From: Chitinophagaceae bacterium
GTDB taxonomy: Bacteria > Bacteroidota > Bacteroidia > Chitinophagales > Chitinophagaceae
DNA length: 20,204 nucleotides
Assembly: GCA_016721085.1 (NCBI GenBank)
Contig: JADKJI010000036.1
Location: 1-20,204 of the forward strand
Direction of reading: 5' to 3'
The notes beneath the pieces were generated by a model. It was not told the origin of the DNA. It ran no database searches and saw only the letters and a program-made list of their open reading frames with translations. Shown here piece after piece: positions 9,917-17,206 of this stretch. The translations under genes and the position numbers were made by a program. Numbering within the stretch: position 1 is the stretch's first letter; every line of letters starts with the position of its first letter.

Positions 9917-10117
9917 TAGTTACTACTTTGGTTATTGTGACGTTTTGAGTGGCTTGCTGCAATATTATCAACTTTAGTGGTCATTTAAACCGCCAAATTG
10001 AAAAAATATTCATATGACATATCTGTGATAATTAAAGATGTTTTCTCCTTTATTGATCACAAAAAACAATCGTTAGGGCTGAATAGATATGGAATCGTTG
10101 AATAGAGCCCAAAGAAA

Positions 10118-10166
10118 ATGATATTTTATGATATACCCATAATCTAAGTATATAATAAAATATCAT
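10118..10166 (-). terminator. AT-rich hairpin, probable terminator of the Gfo/Idh gene
   Basis: Perfect 12-nt inverted arms lie at 10118-10129 and 10155-10166 with a 25-nt loop. They start 14 nt beyond the oxidoreductase stop on the - strand and are followed by TTTTCTTT in that direction. The stem is almost entirely A/T, so its strength is uncertain. The remainder of the gap 9917-10117 holds the TonB receptor's leader and no gene. Confidence 0.5.
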
Positions 10167-10180
10167 CTTATGAACCTGCT

Positions 10181-11260
10181 CTATAGTCTAACAACCTGGC
10201 CGGTTCTTACAGATTCATCGCAGGCAAAAGCGATGCGCAGACTGTTTACCGCATCTTCAATATGATCTGTAAGGTCGATGTCTTCGTTGATGGCTTTTAA
10301 GAAATACCTTTGTTCACGGTTGCATAATTCCTGATGATCAGGCTCATCAAGTAAATTAATCCATTCATCGGGTTTTGTAAATTCATTGTTGGCATCAATA
10401 TCAGCATGATGTAAACGAATAGACTCGGTTTTTGTATGTGCTTCTACTGAGTCTGATTTTCCTTTTCCACCTGCTTCTTTTGCAACTATTGAAACAGCTC
10501 CTTTTGGACCGAATACATCTTTTACGAAGAAGGCCGTCTCACTAACCATGGGACCCCATCCTGCTTCATACCATCCAACAGATCCATCTTCAAAACGAAT
10601 CTGTAGTTGTCCGTAGTTATAGTTTCCCTGTGGAATATCTTCTGTAAGTCGGGCCCCAATGGCCGTTACCTGAACAGGCTTTGATCGAACCATCTGACAC
10701 ATTACATCTATATAATGAACACCGCAATCAACGATAGGGCTTAAGCTTTTCATCAGGTTACGGTGAACATTCCACATAATACCATGGCTTTGTTGATTGA
10801 GGTTCATTCTCATCACCAATGGTTTACCAAGTGTTTGTGCAAGTTCAATAAACTTCTCCCAGGAAGGATGGTGACGGAGGATATATCCTACAACCAGTTT
10901 TTTCCCCGCCTTTTTTGCGGCGGCTGCTACTCGCTCTGCTCCTTCCACCGTATCGGCCAATGGCTTTTCAATAAAAACATGACAACCCTGTTCTAGAGCG
11001 GCAATGGCAAATGCTTCGTGTGTATCGGGATAGGTAGAGATACAAACAGCATCGGGCTGGGTCGCTTTTAAGGCGGAATAGTAATCATCAAACAAAGGAT
11101 AACCACCTCCCAGTTTTTCATTCAAAACTTCCTTGCTTTTTCCGGTAGATACGATACCACAGATGTCAATGCCATCTAATAACTTATAAGCCATTGCATG
11201 AGAGGCGCCCATGTTACCACAGCCTACTACGAGAACCTTTATATTTTGTTGATTCGCCAT
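10181..11260 (-). CDS. Gfo/Idh/MocA family NAD(P)-dependent oxidoreductase
   Basis: Cytoplasmic two-domain dehydrogenase, 359 aa, the usual length of the family. The N-terminal Rossmann fold shows VLVVGCGNMG at 9-18 (GxGxxG), STYPDTHE near 75-82 and the family EKP at 98-100, whose Lys binds cofactor and substrate. The C-terminal alpha/beta domain carries DCGVHYIDV at 178-186, the catalytic His region, and a long segment around 215-300. Relatives act on sugars, inositols, amino sugars or biliverdin, and the substrate cannot be assigned here. The C-domain segment GWYEAGWGPM is a feature of sugar-type members in Bacteroidota. It is separated from the TonB gene by a terminator and from the DUF1295 gene upstream by the second GATGNCATC array, so it is probably transcribed alone. 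Confidence 0.88.
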   Translation of the reverse strand: MANQQNIKVLVVGCGNMGASHAMAYKLLDGIDICGIVSTGKSKEVLNEKLGGGYPLFDDYYSALKATQPDAVCISTYPDTHEAFAIAALEQGCHVFIEKPLADTVEGAERVAAAAKKAGKKLVVGYILRHHPSWEKFIELAQTLGKPLVMRMNLNQQSHGIMWNVHRNLMKSLSPIVDCGVHYIDVMCQMVRSKPVQVTAIGARLTEDIPQGNYNYGQLQIRFEDGSVGWYEAGWGPMVSETAFFVKDVFGPKGAVSIVAKEAGGKGKSDSVEAHTKTESIRLHHADIDANNEFTKPDEWINLLDEPDHQELCNREQRYFLKAINEDIDLTDHIEDAVNSLRIAFACDESVRTGQVVRL

Positions 11261-11279
11261 ATAATTTGAATTAGAGGGT

Positions 11280-11287
11280 CAAATGTA
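11280..11287 (-). promoter_or_regulatory. candidate -7 element for the Gfo/Idh gene
   Basis: On the - strand this reads TACATTTG, an exact match to the Bacteroidota -7 consensus TAnnTTTG, 19 nt upstream of the ATG. No TTTG -33 element is visible at the usual spacing, because that position falls inside the GATGNCATC array. The call therefore rests on the -7 box alone. Confidence 0.35.
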
Positions 11288-11298
11288 AGTAACAAATC

Positions 11299-11368
11299 GA
11301 GATGTCATCCTACCCCCCGGATGTCATCCTATACCCAGGATGCCATCCGGGGGGTAGGATGGCATCTC
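11299..11368. repeat. palindromic GATGNCATC array, copy 2
   Basis: Four GATGNCATC units start at 11301, 11320, 11339 and 11358, an exact 19-nt period. The 20-nt outer arms at 11299-11318 and 11349-11368 pair with one mismatch. The two interior units (GGATGTCATCC and GGATGCCATCC) are separated by TATACCCA, the same plan as copy 1. The array ends 7 nt beyond the DUF1295 stop (- strand) and lies just upstream of the Gfo/Idh promoter candidate. Copies 1 and 2 differ in spacing and in the middle bases of the units but keep the stem-plus-two-hairpins layout. Confidence 0.85.
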
Positions 11369-11375
11369 CAAAAAT

Positions 11376-12287
11376 TTACAACCTCGGCAAAAACCGCCCC
11401 ACCCGCGCCTGATACTCCTTATACTTCGGATATTTCCCCGCCGATATCTCTTCAGAAAAATCCGAACTCCCCTTAAATAACAATATCAATAATACACAAC
11501 CAGCTACTGTCCAATTCAACCACTCACCTGTTGCTACTACACTAAATAGATAAAACACCACCCAAATTCCCTGCTCACAGGCATAATTCGGATGCCGAAT
11601 TTTCGACCACAACCCAGTTGAAACAAACCCATCCTCATATTCTCCAGCCGGTAATCCAAGTTTTATTCGCCTGTATTTCTCCTTCTGAAAATCATATTGC
11701 TGCTGATCAGCAATGAACTCAGTAACTAACAAAACCAAAAACAATAGTCCTAAAATAATATCGAAGACTCCAACAGGATGCACATTATTCGCAATTGAAG
11801 CCAATATTGGTAGTGTAAAAAGGAAAATCAGGATATTCTGATAACCACAAATGAAAAACAGATTGAAAAGCATCCACACAAATGGCTTGTTGAATCCCGG
11901 CTTATTTCTCAATATCTCCCAACGATAATCCTCTTCTCCCGACCAGAACTTCCAACTATACGCCCCGCGTCGCGCGAAATTATATGTGAGCCTGATTCCC
12001 CATAAAGAAACCAGCACAGACATCAATATCATTCGAGTGTTCCAATTGGCAGCTGCAGTCATATACCATACATATCCTATTGGAACAATACTCCAAAGCT
12101 TATCGACTTGTGAATTGTTGCCAGTTAACTGACCCACAATAAACGTATAAGCAATTACGCCGGCTACTATCCATGATGTTGATTTCAGAATGCTGATTTG
12201 CGTATCATTTGGTGGCGTACCTAAAAAATAGGCCGCAACTGGCAATAACACCAGAGTAAACAGTAAGAATCGGATGGTTGCTGTCAT
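11376..12287 (-). CDS. DUF1295 / steroid 5-alpha-reductase-like membrane protein
   Basis: Polytopic inner-membrane protein of the DUF1295 family, related to the C-terminal part of 3-oxo-5-alpha-steroid 4-dehydrogenases and to isoprenylcysteine methyltransferases. About six to seven hydrophobic helices are visible. The diagnostic C-terminal motif FVSTGLWSKIRHPNYACEQG is present, and the protein ends with KYPKYKEYQARVGRFLPRL. The frame stays open upstream to 12413, but that extension would overlap the divergent TspO-like gene and adds a non-family leader. The internal ATG at 12287 (MTATIRFLLF) gives 303 aa and leaves a 79-nt divergent promoter region, so it is preferred. An alternative ATG lies at 12305. 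Enzymatic activity is not established for bacterial members, and the sequence does not reveal the substrate. Confidence 0.82.
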   Translation of the reverse strand: MTATIRFLLFTLVLLPVAAYFLGTPPNDTQISILKSTSWIVAGVIAYTFIVGQLTGNNSQVDKLWSIVPIGYVWYMTAAANWNTRMILMSVLVSLWGIRLTYNFARRGAYSWKFWSGEEDYRWEILRNKPGFNKPFVWMLFNLFFICGYQNILIFLFTLPILASIANNVHPVGVFDIILGLLFLVLLVTEFIADQQQYDFQKEKYRRIKLGLPAGEYEDGFVSTGLWSKIRHPNYACEQGIWVVFYLFSVVATGEWLNWTVAGCVLLILLFKGSSDFSEEISAGKYPKYKEYQARVGRFLPRL

Positions 12288-12366
12288 ATCCCTAAAATAA
12301 AGCATTATCAAATTGGATAGAAATAAAAGAGGAACTTTACAGTACAAAACCACAAAACCCCGCAAA

Positions 12367-13137
12367 ATGAAAGTTCTTATAAACTGGCTCTTCCTGGTGC
12401 TGGTACTTACCATAAATGCACTCGCGAATATCTTACCAATTAATGGATTGAATACAGGGGAAATATCTGGACTATACCCAAACTTCTTTGTTCCGGCAGG
12501 CTTTACATTCAGTATATGGGGGGTAATCTACCTCTTGCTAATCATATATAATATCTCTTTTACTTACTATATCCTTCATCCTCAAAAAGACAAACAGATA
12601 TCAGCCTATATAAATTCAATAAACCCATTATTCCTGCTAACCTGCCTGTTTAATGCCTCATGGATATTAGCCTGGCACTACCTTCAACCACTTTTGTCGA
12701 TTATCATAATGATTTTGTTTCTTGTAACATTGGCTGTACTGTTTGTTCGAACTATCTCTTTCTATCCTTCATTTTCACTTTATAACCGATTCATATTACA
12801 TTCGCCATTTGTGGTATATCTGGGATGGATATCCGTAGCAACGATTGCTAATATAACTGCAGGTCTAGTAAAATGGGAGTGGACAGGGTTTGGAATTAGT
12901 GGAATAGCCTGGAGCAGTATTATGATGATAGTGGCCATTCTATTGGGGACCTTCATTACCTTTCGATACAAGGTATTTAGTTTTGCTCTTGTAATTGTCT
13001 GGGCTCTTTGGGGGATACATGAAGCCCAATATGCAAAAAGTGTTTATTTGTCCTGGATTCCCATTGCAGGAATTTCATTGTTATCTATCCTGCTTATTTA
13101 TCTGCTCTTATCTAAAAAAATAAGTAAAACCCAATAG
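12367..13137 (+). CDS. TspO/MBR-like tryptophan-rich membrane protein
   Basis: Integral membrane protein of about 256 aa with seven or so hydrophobic helices. The first third carries NALANILPINGLNTGEISG and then VPAGFTFSIWGVIYLLL, which resembles the WxPxGF region of TspO/MBR tryptophan-rich sensory proteins in the longer Bacteroidota version. Several Trp-rich helices follow (NASWILAWHYL, LGWISVATIANITAGLVKW, VWALWGIHEAQ). The frame is open from 12313, but the ATG at 12367 begins directly with a hydrophobic helix (MKVLINWLFLVLVL) and avoids overlap with the divergent gene, so it is chosen. TspO homologues bind porphyrins and act in stress signalling. Whether this distant form does so is unknown. 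The frame is intact. Confidence 0.75.
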   Translation: MKVLINWLFLVLVLTINALANILPINGLNTGEISGLYPNFFVPAGFTFSIWGVIYLLLIIYNISFTYYILHPQKDKQISAYINSINPLFLLTCLFNASWILAWHYLQPLLSIIIMILFLVTLAVLFVRTISFYPSFSLYNRFILHSPFVVYLGWISVATIANITAGLVKWEWTGFGISGIAWSSIMMIVAILLGTFITFRYKVFSFALVIVWALWGIHEAQYAKSVYLSWIPIAGISLLSILLIYLLLSKKISKTQ

Positions 13138-13266
13138 AACCCGAAAAAGATCTAAAAATTCAGCGAATTATTGAATTCACCCTATAAAAAGATCATTATT
13201 TTTATTGGATAATCTATTTCCTTTTCTTCCTATTCTAAATAATATCGACTTTCTTCAATCTCCTCA

Positions 13267-13282
13267 TTTGATTTTTATCAAA
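13267..13282. promoter_or_regulatory. FNR/FixK-type operator candidate
   Basis: The dyad TTTGATTTTTATCAAA contains a perfect FNR consensus (TTGAT-N4-ATCAA, 13268-13281). Its centre is 94 nt upstream of the methyltransferase ATG. A near-consensus -7 element (TATATTTT, one base from TAnnTTTG) follows at 13313-13320, which places the box roughly 50 nt upstream of a possible transcription start. No divergent gene uses this region. Confidence 0.5.
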
Positions 13283-13294
13283 TCAATTTATGCA

Positions 13295-13309
13295 TAGGCA
13301 CAGTGCCTA
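13295..13309. promoter_or_regulatory. 15-nt palindrome between the FNR-type box and the -7 element
   Basis: TAGGCAC-A-GTGCCTA is a perfect 7-bp dyad around one base. It lies between the FNR-type box and the putative -7 element, where a repressor would block polymerase. It has no T-run after it. The rest of the 231-nt gap 13138-13368 is AT-rich and contains no gene. Confidence 0.4.
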
Positions 13310-13368
13310 ACATATATTTTCTAATAAAGGAAACTTCTCTATCAACAAATAACGTATAGACCTGTAGT

Positions 13369-14082
13369 ATGCCCCAAACAATGGTTCAGTCTGCCACTCA
13401 ATTATTCACCGATAACTGGAAGATATATCAGAAGATTATCAACCAGAACTATATGCTTCACAGGGAGTTTGCGGCAAAAGGCAATACTGCTTTTAAGAAG
13501 CTAAAATCCCTGGAACCATTTAACGTGCTGGATTTAGGATGCGGTGATGCGCAATTAATCAGTGAACAATTAAGTGTGTTCGAAATTGATTCTTATATCG
13601 GATATGACTTATCCGCTACCGCCCTGGCACTGGCGTCAAAAAATCTCGAATCAAATAATATTGCTTATGAATTGTGTCAGGGTGCTATGGAAATGCTACT
13701 AGATACTACAACTTCCTCTTTTGATATTATTCATAGCAGTTTTGCTATACATCACCTTGGAGATTCCGGGAAGAAAACCTTTCTAAAAAAATGTTTTCAA
13801 AAATTATCTCCCGGTGGTTTGTTTATCATCATTGACGTTTTCAGAGATGCTGTATCACTTGAAACTTACAAACGCGATTATATATCCAGGATTCGTAGCC
13901 ACTGGAACTATTTACCCGACAATGAAAAGGATATGATTATCGATCATATTCTCCGATATGATTACCCTGCAGATATTTCGATTTTTAAGTTGTGGGCAAA
14001 AGAGGCAGGATTTACAGTAACAACAGCTACAGTGAAGGATTCCTTCCATAAAATGTTATTGCTTAGCAAAGCAGCAAATTGA
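13369..14082 (+). CDS. class I SAM-dependent methyltransferase
   Basis: Cytoplasmic methyltransferase of 237 aa with a Rossmann-like fold. Motif I is VLDLGCGD at 53-60, the acidic ribose-binding residue is in IGYD near 77-80, motif IV is FDIIHSSFAIHHL at 118-130, and a post-motif LSPGGLFIIIDVF follows. The substrate is not evident. The motif IV region ending in AIHHL resembles small-molecule methyltransferases (UbiE-like) rather than rRNA or DNA enzymes. A second Met at codon 5 is an alternative start. It is probably monocistronic: the previous gene ends 231 nt upstream, and the next one converges from the other strand with only 3 nt between the stops. The dyads upstream suggest regulated expression, possibly in response to oxygen. 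Confidence 0.82.
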   Translation: MPQTMVQSATQLFTDNWKIYQKIINQNYMLHREFAAKGNTAFKKLKSLEPFNVLDLGCGDAQLISEQLSVFEIDSYIGYDLSATALALASKNLESNNIAYELCQGAMEMLLDTTTSSFDIIHSSFAIHHLGDSGKKTFLKKCFQKLSPGGLFIIIDVFRDAVSLETYKRDYISRIRSHWNYLPDNEKDMIIDHILRYDYPADISIFKLWAKEAGFTVTTATVKDSFHKMLLLSKAAN

Positions 14083-14085
14083 AGG

Positions 14086-14887
14086 TTATAGATTTGATGT
14101 AGTTGCAATAATTCGCAAGGGACCACCACTACCACGCCCCACTTTCATTGGTAGAGCAACAACATAAATGCCTTTACTGGGTAACTTATCAAGATTAGCT
14201 ACATTCTCAAAACCCGGCTTATTCATTCCAAGTAATAATTGATGCGTCTTGAAATCTTTTGATTGTCCATAATCCATACTTGGTGTATCAAGACCCATTG
14301 CCTTTATATTCCTTTTGCTTAACAACCATTCTGTAGTTTCAGGAGCTATGCCGGGGAAATGTAATTCAGGAATAGCTTCTGCTCCCTTTTTTAGCTGTGC
14401 CAAAATATTGCTGCCTGTCGGGATAAAACTTACCATAACCGGTTCTGAATAATACAATACAGTTGTCAGGAATAGTACCATTTTCCTTTTCCCATTTTTC
14501 TATATCTGCTATACTTATAAGATAATCACGATTGGCCAAAGCGTTTACAGATACATCCACCACAATGGCATTACCTGTTACACTGCTTAGTGGTAACTGA
14601 TCTACAGTCAATTTATTTTCAGAAAAATGTATGGGTGCATCGAGATGTGTGCCACCATGCTCAGGAGTACATATTGAATAAGATGAATAAAAATAGCCAA
14701 GAGCCGTCTTTCCTTCCGCTTCTGTAGAATGTTCAAACGACTTTACATTATTAGGCCAGTAAAGAGTGGTGCTGTCAAACGTATAACTCAAGTCGATCCA
14801 CTCAATTTCTTTTGATACTTTACTGGTTGCGGGTTGTTGATTACATGCTGTAAATAATACAAGCATTGCAAGAACTACTGTTCTCAT
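14086..14887 (-). CDS. cyclase-family (kynurenine formamidase-like) lipoprotein, one frameshift
   Basis: Metal-dependent hydrolase fold of the cyclase family PF04199, whose known members include KynB kynurenine formamidases. The family motif HxGTHxDxPxH is complete as HGGTHLDAPIH (residues 77-87, ligands H77, H81, D83, H87). The N-terminus MRTVVLAMLVLFTACNQQ is a lipoprotein signal with the lipidated Cys at 15, placing the enzyme outside the cytoplasm. The N-terminal frame runs from 14887 to about 14390 and the C-terminal frame continues to the TAA at 14086. One extra base in the 6-T run at 14387-14392 explains the break, and removing it gives 266 aa with continuous GTAKKGAEAIPELHFPG. The ends IKAMGLDTPS and VALPMKVGRGSGGPLRI are typical of the family. 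It lies 26 nt downstream of the queuosine-precursor transporter on the same strand, so the two are probably co-transcribed. Confidence 0.83.
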
Positions 14888-14913
14888 TGTATGAAGTTTA
14901 TGGTTGTTTTCAA

Positions 14914-15723
14914 TTAGCCTGCTGCAGGGAAATCAGGCAGCACTTCCTCCTCTTGTCCCATTGCCATTTTTTTCATTTTCATGGCAGTATCATGTCCAAC
15001 ATACTTCTCGATTCGCCCTTCTACAAAATAGATCAAAGGAGTAAGAATAATAGCCATTGCAAACTTATAAGAATAGTTCACGAGTGCAATAGCCAACACT
15101 TTTTGCCAGGTCCAATCGGCTCCCAACTTAAAAGCTATAAATAAAACAATAAAACTATCGACTAATTGCGATACCAGTGTAGAACCGGTAGCACGCATCC
15201 ATATCTTTTTCTCTCCGGTAACTTTTTTGATTTTATGGAATACGGTAACGTCCACAATCTGGCTTACCAAAAATGCGACGAGACTACCAACAATGATCCA
15301 CATTCCCTGTCCAAAAATAGCAGCAAATGCATTTTGCATATTCGGTATGCCTTCTGCCGTTTTTGTTGTCAACCACCAATCAGGAGGCGTAACACTCATA
15401 GCAAAATAGAACATGATAAAGGCATAAGATATCAGACCAACTGCAATAAAGGATATTCTCCTCACCGCCTTAGGACCATAATATTCGTTCACGATATCGG
15501 TCATTACAAATTCTAATGGCCACAATAGCACACCACAGGTAAGGGAAAAAGATAAATGTGATTCTCCAAACAATGTAAAATCTGCAGGAGAGAATCCTAA
15601 CAATCTTTCCAGCGAAAATATCTTGCCTCCGATACATTCAGCTATCAATGCATTAGCAACAAAAAAGGCAGCTAAGAAATTGAATAGCATTACGGCCTTA
15701 TGATTCATTATGTTCTTTATCAT
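14914..15723 (-). CDS. yhhQ: queuosine precursor transporter (YhhQ family)
   Basis: Inner-membrane importer of the YhhQ/QPTR family (PF02592, TIGR00697), 269 aa, with about six to seven helices. E. coli YhhQ takes up preQ0/preQ1 for queuosine modification of tRNA. Conserved features are DIVNEYYGPKAVRR at 76-89, the GQGMWIIVGSLVAFLVSQIVD helix around 138-158, and the signature RATGSTLVSQLVDS at 177-190. The C-terminal tail (KMKKMAMGQEEEVLPDF) is hydrophilic and variable. An alternative start is Met6. No preQ1 riboswitch was recognised upstream. A -7-like TACATTTA on the - strand at 15764-15771 is one base off consensus. The lipoprotein cyclase gene follows 26 nt downstream. Confidence 0.88.
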   Translation of the reverse strand: MIKNIMNHKAVMLFNFLAAFFVANALIAECIGGKIFSLERLLGFSPADFTLFGESHLSFSLTCGVLLWPLEFVMTDIVNEYYGPKAVRRISFIAVGLISYAFIMFYFAMSVTPPDWWLTTKTAEGIPNMQNAFAAIFGQGMWIIVGSLVAFLVSQIVDVTVFHKIKKVTGEKKIWMRATGSTLVSQLVDSFIVLFIAFKLGADWTWQKVLAIALVNYSYKFAMAIILTPLIYFVEGRIEKYVGHDTAMKMKKMAMGQEEEVLPDFPAAG

Positions 15724-15841
15724 AACAGTTGAAGTCTAGAATTGTGTTGGCTACTTTAGGATATAAATGTAACAATCTGTATTTGGAACTGCGTTTTTTG
15801 TACAAGGGAATATTGAAGATTTTCCCCTTATTCATTCCCAA

Positions 15842-15868
15842 AATGAAGAAAGACCCCATAGTGGGGCC
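15842..15868 (-). terminator. short hairpin terminator after the T9SS gene
   Basis: CCCCA-TAG-TGGGG at 15854-15866 forms a 5-bp GC stem. On the - strand it is followed by TCTTTCTTCATTT. It is 29 nt past the T9SS gene's stop and upstream of the transporter. The stem is short and the T-tract is interrupted. The rest of 15724-15896 is the transporter's leader and holds no gene. Confidence 0.4.
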
Positions 15869-15896
15869 TATTCTTACTACTAGACAACCTAAACCA

Positions 15897-16893
15897 TTAC
15901 TTCTTTATGATCCTAAAAGAACCAGCACTGTTTCCATTTTCATCTTTTAATTGAATCATTATAATTCCTTTATAATTCATTTGTGATAAGTCAACCTTGC
16001 TATTCTGTACACCTGCACTTACACTTAGGTTCATCGACTTTAACAAGGCTCCATCTATACTGTATATTGAACAGGTATAATTAGCTTTCTCAACAGAACT
16101 AAGGCTGATCATTACATAACTAGTTGCCGGGTTCGGGAAAACTTGTGCTGCAGATATTACACTGAACTGCACTTTTCTTACCTCTGAGTAAGTGAACTTA
16201 CCGTCGTTATCAATCATTTTTAATCTGTAGTAGTTTGTTCCGGCTACAGGTGACATATCATTAGAAGAATAGGCATTTGTTACATTATAACCACCAGCAG
16301 CTGATTGCTTCTGGATTTTTGAAAAATTGCTTCCATCAGCAGAACGCTCTAGTTCAATACTAGCTGCATTGAATTCGCGGGTTGTAGTCCATGACAATTG
16401 AACGATATTTTTCTTAGCAACAGCGTCGAATGATAAAAGAGACATTGGCAATGCAACCGGATTTGCAGAATTCTGTATGATGAAATTATCAAGAACAGGG
16501 ATATTCCTTCCTGTAGCATCCATACTGGCATGTAAGTTTGAAATTTGCATACAGGTTACCACCAAACATTCCAAAATCGAAATTAGAACCGCGACGGAAA
16601 AAACTTGCTTCGCTTTCCTCTCTTTTGAAATTAAGACTGATTTCAAGTCCTGGTACATTATAATAAGAACCATCTAAAGTAAGGTTCACATCTGTACTTG
16701 GTGTACCTGGATTCAATCCATTTGTACCATTTAAACCACCTGTTGAAGAAGTAGCTTTAGCGCTGCTTGAAAGAGCATTAGGTCCAACAGCTGCTTTTGT
16801 AACCGGATTAGTATCCCATGTAAACTGGCTGATGATTTGCGCTTTTGAACTAAAAGCGATCAGGAGGAGTATAAAGGGTAGAATTCTTTTCAT
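15897..16893 (-). pseudogene. T9SS-exported protein with C-terminal sorting domain; frameshifted, probable internal deletion
   Basis: Secreted protein read in two frames. The N-terminal frame (16893 to about 16530) begins with signal peptide MKRILPFILLLIAFSSKAQ, then QFTWDTNP, VNLTLDGSYYNVPGLEISL, NFKREESEASFFRRGSNFDF and GMFGGNLYANFKL, a LamG-like beta domain. The C-terminal frame (about 16540 to 15897) resumes at MDATGRNIPVLDNFIIQN, the end of such a domain. A fibronectin-like segment follows (LSWTTTREFNAASIELERS, NYYRLKMIDNDGKFTYSEVRKV), then a type A T9SS sorting domain (QVFPNPATSYVMI to SFRIIKK). From memory of related proteins, about 70 residues between the two halves are absent, so a deletion of about 0.2 kb is likely in addition to the frame change at about 16520-16540. 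Its role is unknown; it may be a surface or adhesin-like protein. Confidence 0.7.
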
Positions 16894-17206
16894 GGTACAG
16901 ATTATAGGTATGCCAGTATAGTTTCAAGGGCTGTGCCAGTTGTTTATATTGCTATTAATCAGCTCTTTACAAGGACCTTGTGGCATGAGATTTTTCCCTG
17001 AATGGGAATTTTATTCCAGTCTTGGAGAGTGCGTGAGGATTTTTAAATACAATAACCGCAGTGACGCGGAGACGCAGGGGGGCGTTCCTCTGCGCCTCCG
17101 CGTCTCTGCGGTAAAAAAAATTAGTTTGGAAACTAAGAAGTCCCAACAATTCCCCCGCTCCTGCATTATATAAAGACACAAGAGAGAATTGGAATAAAAA
17201 AACATT
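16894..17206. other. 313-nt divergent intergenic region
   Basis: This region separates the T9SS gene (- strand) from the DUF2071 gene (+ strand). It holds a 13-nt palindrome ACAAGGACCTTGT at 16969-16981, the GC-rich inverted repeat at 17055-17112 and a 16-nt palindrome TTAGTTTGGAAACTAA at 17121-17136. Short open frames crossing the inverted repeat on both strands have no coding character. No convincing gene is present. Confidence 0.6.
17055..17112. repeat. GC-rich inverted repeat (GCAGAGACGCGGAGGCGCAG type)
   Basis: Two 26-nt arms (17055-17080 and 17087-17112) pair with three mismatches around a 6-nt loop. They are followed by a run of nine A/T bases on the + strand. The arm sequence, with alternating GCAG, GACGC and GGAG blocks, matches a dispersed repeat type seen in many bacterial genomes. 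Its base composition is far more GC-rich than the surroundings. It lies upstream of both divergent genes, so it is not positioned as a terminator. Confidence 0.75.

Noticed and set aside
9696..9977. Open frame on the + strand inside the TonB receptor
   Set aside because: Shadow of the receptor's coding strand, with no family features.
10024..10061. Crp site (TGTGAT ... ATCACA)
   Set aside because: The half-sites are 26 nt apart, far more than the 4-6 nt of a Crp operator.
15724..15800. preQ1 riboswitch upstream of the queuosine transporter
   Set aside because: No preQ1-I or preQ1-II style pseudoknot core could be recognised in the short leader.
16894..16930. Sigma70-like TTGAAA...TATAAT upstream of the T9SS gene
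   Set aside because: The spacing is only 15 nt, Bacteroidota promoters use a different consensus, and the -10 would be almost at the start codon.
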